In this document: piece after piece, positions 5,425 to 8,308 of the stretch | How the letters are laid out: each line of letters opens with the position of its first letter | How positions within the stretch are numbered: position 1 is the stretch's first letter | Assembly: GCA_013002645.1 (NCBI GenBank) | Contig: JABDJF010000379.1 | Coordinates: 1 to 8,308 of the forward strand | DNA: 8,308 nucleotides | Direction of reading: 5' to 3' | Origin: Myxococcales bacterium | GTDB lineage: Bacteria; Myxococcota_A; Polyangia; Polyangiales; Houyiibacteriaceae | The notes under the pieces: model-generated | Seen by the model: the letters and a program-made list of their open reading frames with translations, nothing else | What the model was told of the DNA's origin: nothing | The model's database searches: none | Position numbers and translations under genes: made by a program

Positions 5425-6290
5425 CCGAACGCCCCGACATCGTCGTGGTCACCGGCCTCTCGGGTGCTGGCAGAAGCACCGCCCTGCGTGTGCTCGAAGA
5501 TGCCGGCTTCTTCTGCGTCGACAATTTGCCTCCGCGCCTGGCCCCGGCCCTGATCGGTCTGGTCGACCGTGAGGGAAAGCTCGGGCGTATTGGTTTGGGC
5601 ATCGACGTTCGAACCGGAGCCTTCCTCGATGGTGCCGAAGAAACGCTGTCGGAGCTCGAGGCGCTGGGCCATCGCGTGCGGGTGATCTTTCTCGATTGCG
5701 CAGACGACGTTCTCGTCCGCCGCTTTAGCGAGACGCGGAGGCCGCACGCACTCTCACGCACCGGCGACCTTCATGGCGCGATCAGCCGTGAGCGCGAGCG
5801 ACTTGCCGGGCTTCGTGGGCGCGCTGACATCGTGATCGACACCACCGAGTTCAGTGTCCACGACCTTCGGCACCACCTCATCGACTACATCGGCCGTGAT
5901 CCCGACCGGCCTTCCATGGTCGTTCGCCTTCTTTCGTTTGGCTTCAAGTACGGAGTCCCCGTGGACGCTGATTTGGTCTTCGACCTTCGGTTCTTGCCCA
6001 ACCCTCACTTCGTTGATGCGCTACGGCCCAAGACAGGGCTGGACGCCGAGGTCTCCGACTATGTGATGAACGCCCCGGAGACGCAGAAGCTGCTCGGACG
6101 CTTGCTGCCGCTGTTGGACTATGTCCTTCCGCAGTACGCCCGAGAAGGGAAGGCCTACCTGACGGTCGGCCTCGGTTGCACCGGCGGGAGGCACCGGTCT
6201 GTGGCGATGGCAGAAGAGCTCGGGCGTCGGCTCGGCGATCGTCACGAGGCCGTGGTGTCGCATCGGGACGCCCGACGGGCAGGTTCGTGA
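5421..6290 (+). CDS. rapZ: RapZ/YvcJ-family nucleotide-binding regulator
   Basis: 289 residues, standard length. The GTG start overlaps the hprK stop in GTGA, with GGGGA seven bases upstream as a ribosome-binding site. The N-terminal P-loop reads GLSGAGRST (12-20), followed by the family motif ALEDxGFxCVDNLP as LRVLEDAGFFCVDNLP (22-37). A Walker B-like strand VIFLDC is at 88-93. The C-terminal domain contains SFGFKYGVP (172-180), DLRFLPNPHF (188-197) and GCTGGRHRSV (252-261), followed by a basic tail (HRDARR). In E. coli this protein binds glucosamine-6-phosphate and steers the small RNA GlmZ to RNase E. Outside enterobacteria the RNA target is unknown, and I would not assume GlmZ here. The Walker A lysine is Arg18. 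From memory, GAGRST also occurs in actinobacterial homologues, so this is a variant and not evidence of inactivation. Confidence 0.96.
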   Translation: MTERPDIVVVTGLSGAGRSTALRVLEDAGFFCVDNLPPRLAPALIGLVDREGKLGRIGLGIDVRTGAFLDGAEETLSELEALGHRVRVIFLDCADDVLVRRFSETRRPHALSRTGDLHGAISRERERLAGLRGRADIVIDTTEFSVHDLRHHLIDYIGRDPDRPSMVVRLLSFGFKYGVPVDADLVFDLRFLPNPHFVDALRPKTGLDAEVSDYVMNAPETQKLLGRLLPLLDYVLPQYAREGKAYLTVGLGCTGGRHRSVAMAEELGRRLGDRHEAVVSHRDARRAGS

Positions 6291-6565
6291 CCGCGGCGCT
6301 GACGGGCACCGTCGAGGTTCCAAATCGCCTGGGCCTCCACGCGAGGGCCGCTGCGAAGCTCGTCAACCTCGCAAACCGATTCGAGTCGCAGATCGAAGTC
6401 AGCAAGGCTGATCAGCTGGCCGATGCCAAGAGCATCATGGGCGTACTGCTGCTCTGCGGCGGGCAGGGCGCGAGCATTACGTTTCGCGTTTCCGGCCCCG
6501 ACGCACGAGCCGCGCTCGACGCGCTTTGCGCTTTGGTCGCCGATGGATTCGGAGAGCTTCAGTGA
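6287..6565 (+). CDS. ptsH: HPr phosphocarrier protein
   Basis: 92 residues from a GTG inside the rapZ stop (GTGA overlap). The start shown keeps the family's N-terminal strand, TGTVEVPNRLGLHARAA. H18 in GLHARAA is the residue phosphorylated by enzyme I. S49 in DAKSIMGVLLL corresponds to Ser46 of Gram-positive HPr, the HPr-kinase target, and its flanking recognition residues are conserved. The C-terminal helix (PDARAALDALCALVADGF, 71-88) is typical. The protein can therefore carry both the catalytic His phosphate and the regulatory Ser phosphate, which agrees with hprK two genes upstream and ptsI directly after it. It probably feeds the EIIA-Ntr encoded in the same cluster. Its start has only a short AGG at 6281-6283, so translation is probably coupled to rapZ. 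Confidence 0.96.
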   Translation: MTAALTGTVEVPNRLGLHARAAAKLVNLANRFESQIEVSKADQLADAKSIMGVLLLCGGQGASITFRVSGPDARAALDALCALVADGFGELQ

Positions 6566-8262
6566 GTCGATCAGCGCGCCTTCAGGGAATCGCTGCATCC
6601 ATCGGCGTGGCCGTCGGCCATGCCCGAGTGATTCGACGGGAGCATCGCCCGCACCCTCATCGAAGAATCGAGGAGGCAGCGATCTCGGCCGAGCTTTCCC
6701 GCTTTGCGGAGGCCGTGGCGAGCTCGCGCGCGGAGATCGAAGCGGCGAAAGAGGAACTCTTGCACAAGCATGGTCCCACGTACACGCCAATCCTCGACGT
6801 TTACCTCCTGATGCACGGCGACGCGCTCCTGATCGATGCGATTTCAAACACGATTCGTGAAGAGAGCGTCAACGCGGAGTGGGCCGTTTCTGAAGTTGCG
6901 GCCCGCCTGAAAAAGCCGCTTCTAGAAGATGCCTCCCCATATTTCCAGGAGCGCGCGAGTGACATCGACCATGTCAAAGAGCACTTGCTTCGTCATCTGA
7001 GCGGGGAGCAACGCCAGGCGTCGCCGGTCGATGGCCCGACGATCGTGATCGCACGCGATCTGACCCCAGCCGATGCGGTCCACGTCCTGGCGCCCCCGAC
7101 GGTGGGGCTCGTGACCGAGCTCGGTGCCGATAGCAGCCACACCACGATTCTCGCTCGCACCTTCGGTGTGCCTGCGGTGGTCGGTCTGGGTCCGCTGCCT
7201 ATCGAGATCGAAGACGGCGATGTCGTTCTCGTCGATGGTTTTTCTGGTGAGGTCACCCTGGGCGCATCGCTCGACGAAAGACGAGCGGCAGAGCGGCGGC
7301 GGGACCGGTTCAGGGCGTTCCTCGACGCCGAGCGCTCGCCGAACGCGGTCACTCGCGATGGCGTTTCAGTTTCGGTTGCGGCCAACATAGAGCTTCCGAG
7401 CGAGGTCGAGGCTGCTCTCGAAAACGCGGCGGAGGGAGTCGGTCTCTATCGGACCGAGTTCATGTGCCTCGACCAAACCGAGCCGCCCTCGGAGGAAGAA
7501 CAGGTCCAACTGTACCGCGGGGTGGTCCGAGCGATGGCTCCAAAGCCAGTGGTGTTTCGCACTTTCGATTGGCGAGGAGATAAGCGCCTGCGGGTCGAAC
7601 ACCTTGGAGGGTGCGAACAGGCATGGTTGGAGACTCAAATCAGGGCGGTGCTGCGAGCCGGCGTGGAGGGACCGGTCGCCCTCATGTTTCCGATGATCGC
7701 AACGGTGACGGAGTTTCGTGAGGCACGCGCGCTCGTGCAACGATGCAGGGACGCACTGGTGGATGAGAGCGCGAGGCTCGCGCCTCTTCCAGTGGGGATG
7801 ATGGTCGAAGTTCCATCAGCGGCGCTGCTGGCAGATCGCTTCGCGCAGCATGCCGACTTCTTTTCGGTCGGGACCAATGACCTCTCGCACCACGCATTGG
7901 GCGCGGATCGGCATGACGGTCGCTCGGCGGCGGGGCCGCTCGATCCTGCAGTCCTCGCGCTCCTCGAACGCGCCATCAGCGCCGCATCCGACGCAGGAAT
8001 TCCTTGCTCGATGTGCGGCGGCATGGCCGCCGATCCTGTGTCGTTGGTCTTGGCGTTGGGGCTCGGGTACCGCCAGGTCTCGGTGCCCGTCAGCGTCGTT
8101 CCCCTTGCCCGTGCAGTGATTCGCGACGTCGATCTCGGGGCGGCAGCAGACGCTGCGCGCGAAGCACTCGATTGCGTTTCGGCCGATGCGGTCCGCGAGC
8201 TGCTTCTCGAGCGGCTAGGCCCCGCGCTGGGCTCGTTGTGGAAAGACCACGGGCTCGTCTAG
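6562..8262 (+). CDS. ptsI: Phosphoenolpyruvate-protein phosphotransferase (enzyme I), variant with shortened PEP-binding barrel
   Basis: 566 residues from a GTG overlapping the ptsH stop, with GGAG seven bases upstream. An in-frame ATG at 6526 lies inside ptsH and is less likely. The protein moves phosphate from PEP to its own His and then to HPr. It starts RLQGIAASIGVAVG and has no N-terminal GAF domain, unlike PtsP (EI-Ntr). The phosphohistidine is H193 in SSHTTILAR. Barrel residues matching E. coli R296, R332, E431, N454, D455, R465 and C502 are R297, R333, E416, N439, D440, R450 and C485. Between GDK (339-341) and QIRA (359-362) only 17 residues remain where E. coli has 32, and the NPFLGxR block is missing. 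DIGGDK is DWRGDK and the Glu after MCG is Gly487. The frame is intact, so this is an in-frame loss. Activity is likely but not certain. Confidence 0.93.
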   Translation: MSRSARLQGIAASIGVAVGHARVIRREHRPHPHRRIEEAAISAELSRFAEAVASSRAEIEAAKEELLHKHGPTYTPILDVYLLMHGDALLIDAISNTIREESVNAEWAVSEVAARLKKPLLEDASPYFQERASDIDHVKEHLLRHLSGEQRQASPVDGPTIVIARDLTPADAVHVLAPPTVGLVTELGADSSHTTILARTFGVPAVVGLGPLPIEIEDGDVVLVDGFSGEVTLGASLDERRAAERRRDRFRAFLDAERSPNAVTRDGVSVSVAANIELPSEVEAALENAAEGVGLYRTEFMCLDQTEPPSEEEQVQLYRGVVRAMAPKPVVFRTFDWRGDKRLRVEHLGGCEQAWLETQIRAVLRAGVEGPVALMFPMIATVTEFREARALVQRCRDALVDESARLAPLPVGMMVEVPSAALLADRFAQHADFFSVGTNDLSHHALGADRHDGRSAAGPLDPAVLALLERAISAASDAGIPCSMCGGMAADPVSLVLALGLGYRQVSVPVSVVPLARAVIRDVDLGAAADAAREALDCVSADAVRELLLERLGPALGSLWKDHGLV

Positions 8263-8308
8263 TTCGTTTCACCGTCGAGCGGTTTCACCAGCCGAGCGAG
8301 ATCTCCTT
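8259..8308 (-). CDS. Possible C-terminal end of a convergent gene (partial)
   Basis: A minus-strand frame is open from the window edge to a TAG at 8259-8261, giving 15 residues that end LVKPLDGETN. It would share CTAG with the ptsI stop, exactly as the two genes at 1047-1050 do. The fragment is too short to name, and an open frame of this length is expected by chance, so only the arrangement supports it. Out-of-frame tandem repeats lie within the same bases. Confidence 0.3.
   Translation of the reverse strand, partial: GDLARLVKPLDGETN
8266..8298. repeat. Imperfect tandem duplication after ptsI
   Basis: Two adjacent copies, GTTTCACC-GT-CGAGCG (8266-8281) and GTTTCACC-AGC-CGAGCG (8282-8298), differ only in the middle two or three bases. 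They start four bases after the ptsI stop. They could be paired binding sites or a local slippage duplication. No T-run or GC-rich hairpin typical of an intrinsic terminator is visible in the bases available. Confidence 0.45.

Noticed and set aside
6242..6847. Minus-strand open frame opposite ptsH and the start of ptsI
   Set aside because: It is antisense to two clearly coding genes, has no domain signal and is Arg/Ser/Pro-rich.
7585..7635. Frameshift as the cause of the missing enzyme I segment
   Set aside because: I read the other two plus frames here. One has an immediate stop and neither encodes an NPFLGxR-like stretch. The reading frame is continuous on both sides, so a clean in-frame loss is the better explanation.
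8263..8308. Intrinsic terminator after ptsI
   Set aside because: No stable hairpin followed by a T-run is visible in the remaining bases.
1..8308. tRNA, rRNA, CRISPR arrays, insertion sequences, phage genes
   Set aside because: The window is almost fully covered by protein genes and I saw no repeats, transposase motifs or RNA-gene signatures. The region reads as core chromosome.

Overview
This window looks like chromosome from a high-GC Gram-negative bacterium, most likely a deltaproteobacterium in the broad sense (Myxococcota or a relative). By eye, third codon positions are mostly G or C. The core is the cluster rpoN-hpf-ptsN-hprK-rapZ-ptsH-ptsI. An HPr kinase together with sigma-54 and the nitrogen-type PTS (PTSNtr) is the layout known from deltaproteobacteria. 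The taxon is inferred from gene content and order only.

Layout. Left edge: a partial GNAT acetyltransferase on the minus strand (1-425, C-terminus cut off). It is divergent from a small four-helix membrane protein with an N-terminal CxxC/CxxH zinc-ribbon-like motif (484-1050, +). That gene converges tail to tail, sharing a CTAG, with a minus-strand REC-GGDEF protein (1047-2015). Both domains of the REC-GGDEF protein are degenerate: Glu replaces the phosphoacceptor Asp, and RISEF replaces GGDEF. It still has an RxxD motif at the exact I-site spacing, so it is better read as a possible c-di-GMP sensor than as a cyclase. A 114-bp divergent spacer (2016-2129), rich in short inverted repeats and holding a plausible -10 box, separates it from rpoN.

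The plus-strand cluster then runs without a break to 8262: rpoN (sigma-54), hpf (ribosome hibernation factor), ptsN (EIIA-Ntr), hprK (HPr kinase/phosphorylase), rapZ, ptsH (HPr) and ptsI (enzyme I). The last four genes are joined by three successive 4-nt GTGA overlaps. A second promoter-like element lies directly in front of hprK, close enough that its transcript could be leaderless. A possible convergent minus-strand gene enters at the right edge, again sharing a CTAG stop.

How the genes fit together: enzyme I takes phosphate from PEP and passes it to HPr His18, and HPr passes it to EIIA-Ntr His66. HprK can place a second, regulatory phosphate on HPr Ser49. No EIIB or EIIC sugar permease is present, so this is a regulatory rather than a transport PTS, linked genetically to sigma-54, ribosome hibernation and RapZ. 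Enzyme I is unusual: about 15 residues are missing in frame from the PEP-binding barrel, including the NPFLGxR block.

The pathway itself is known. The points most deserving a second look are the degenerate REC-GGDEF protein divergent from rpoN, the enzyme I deletion, the possible leaderless hprK start, and the uncharacterised zinc-ribbon membrane protein.
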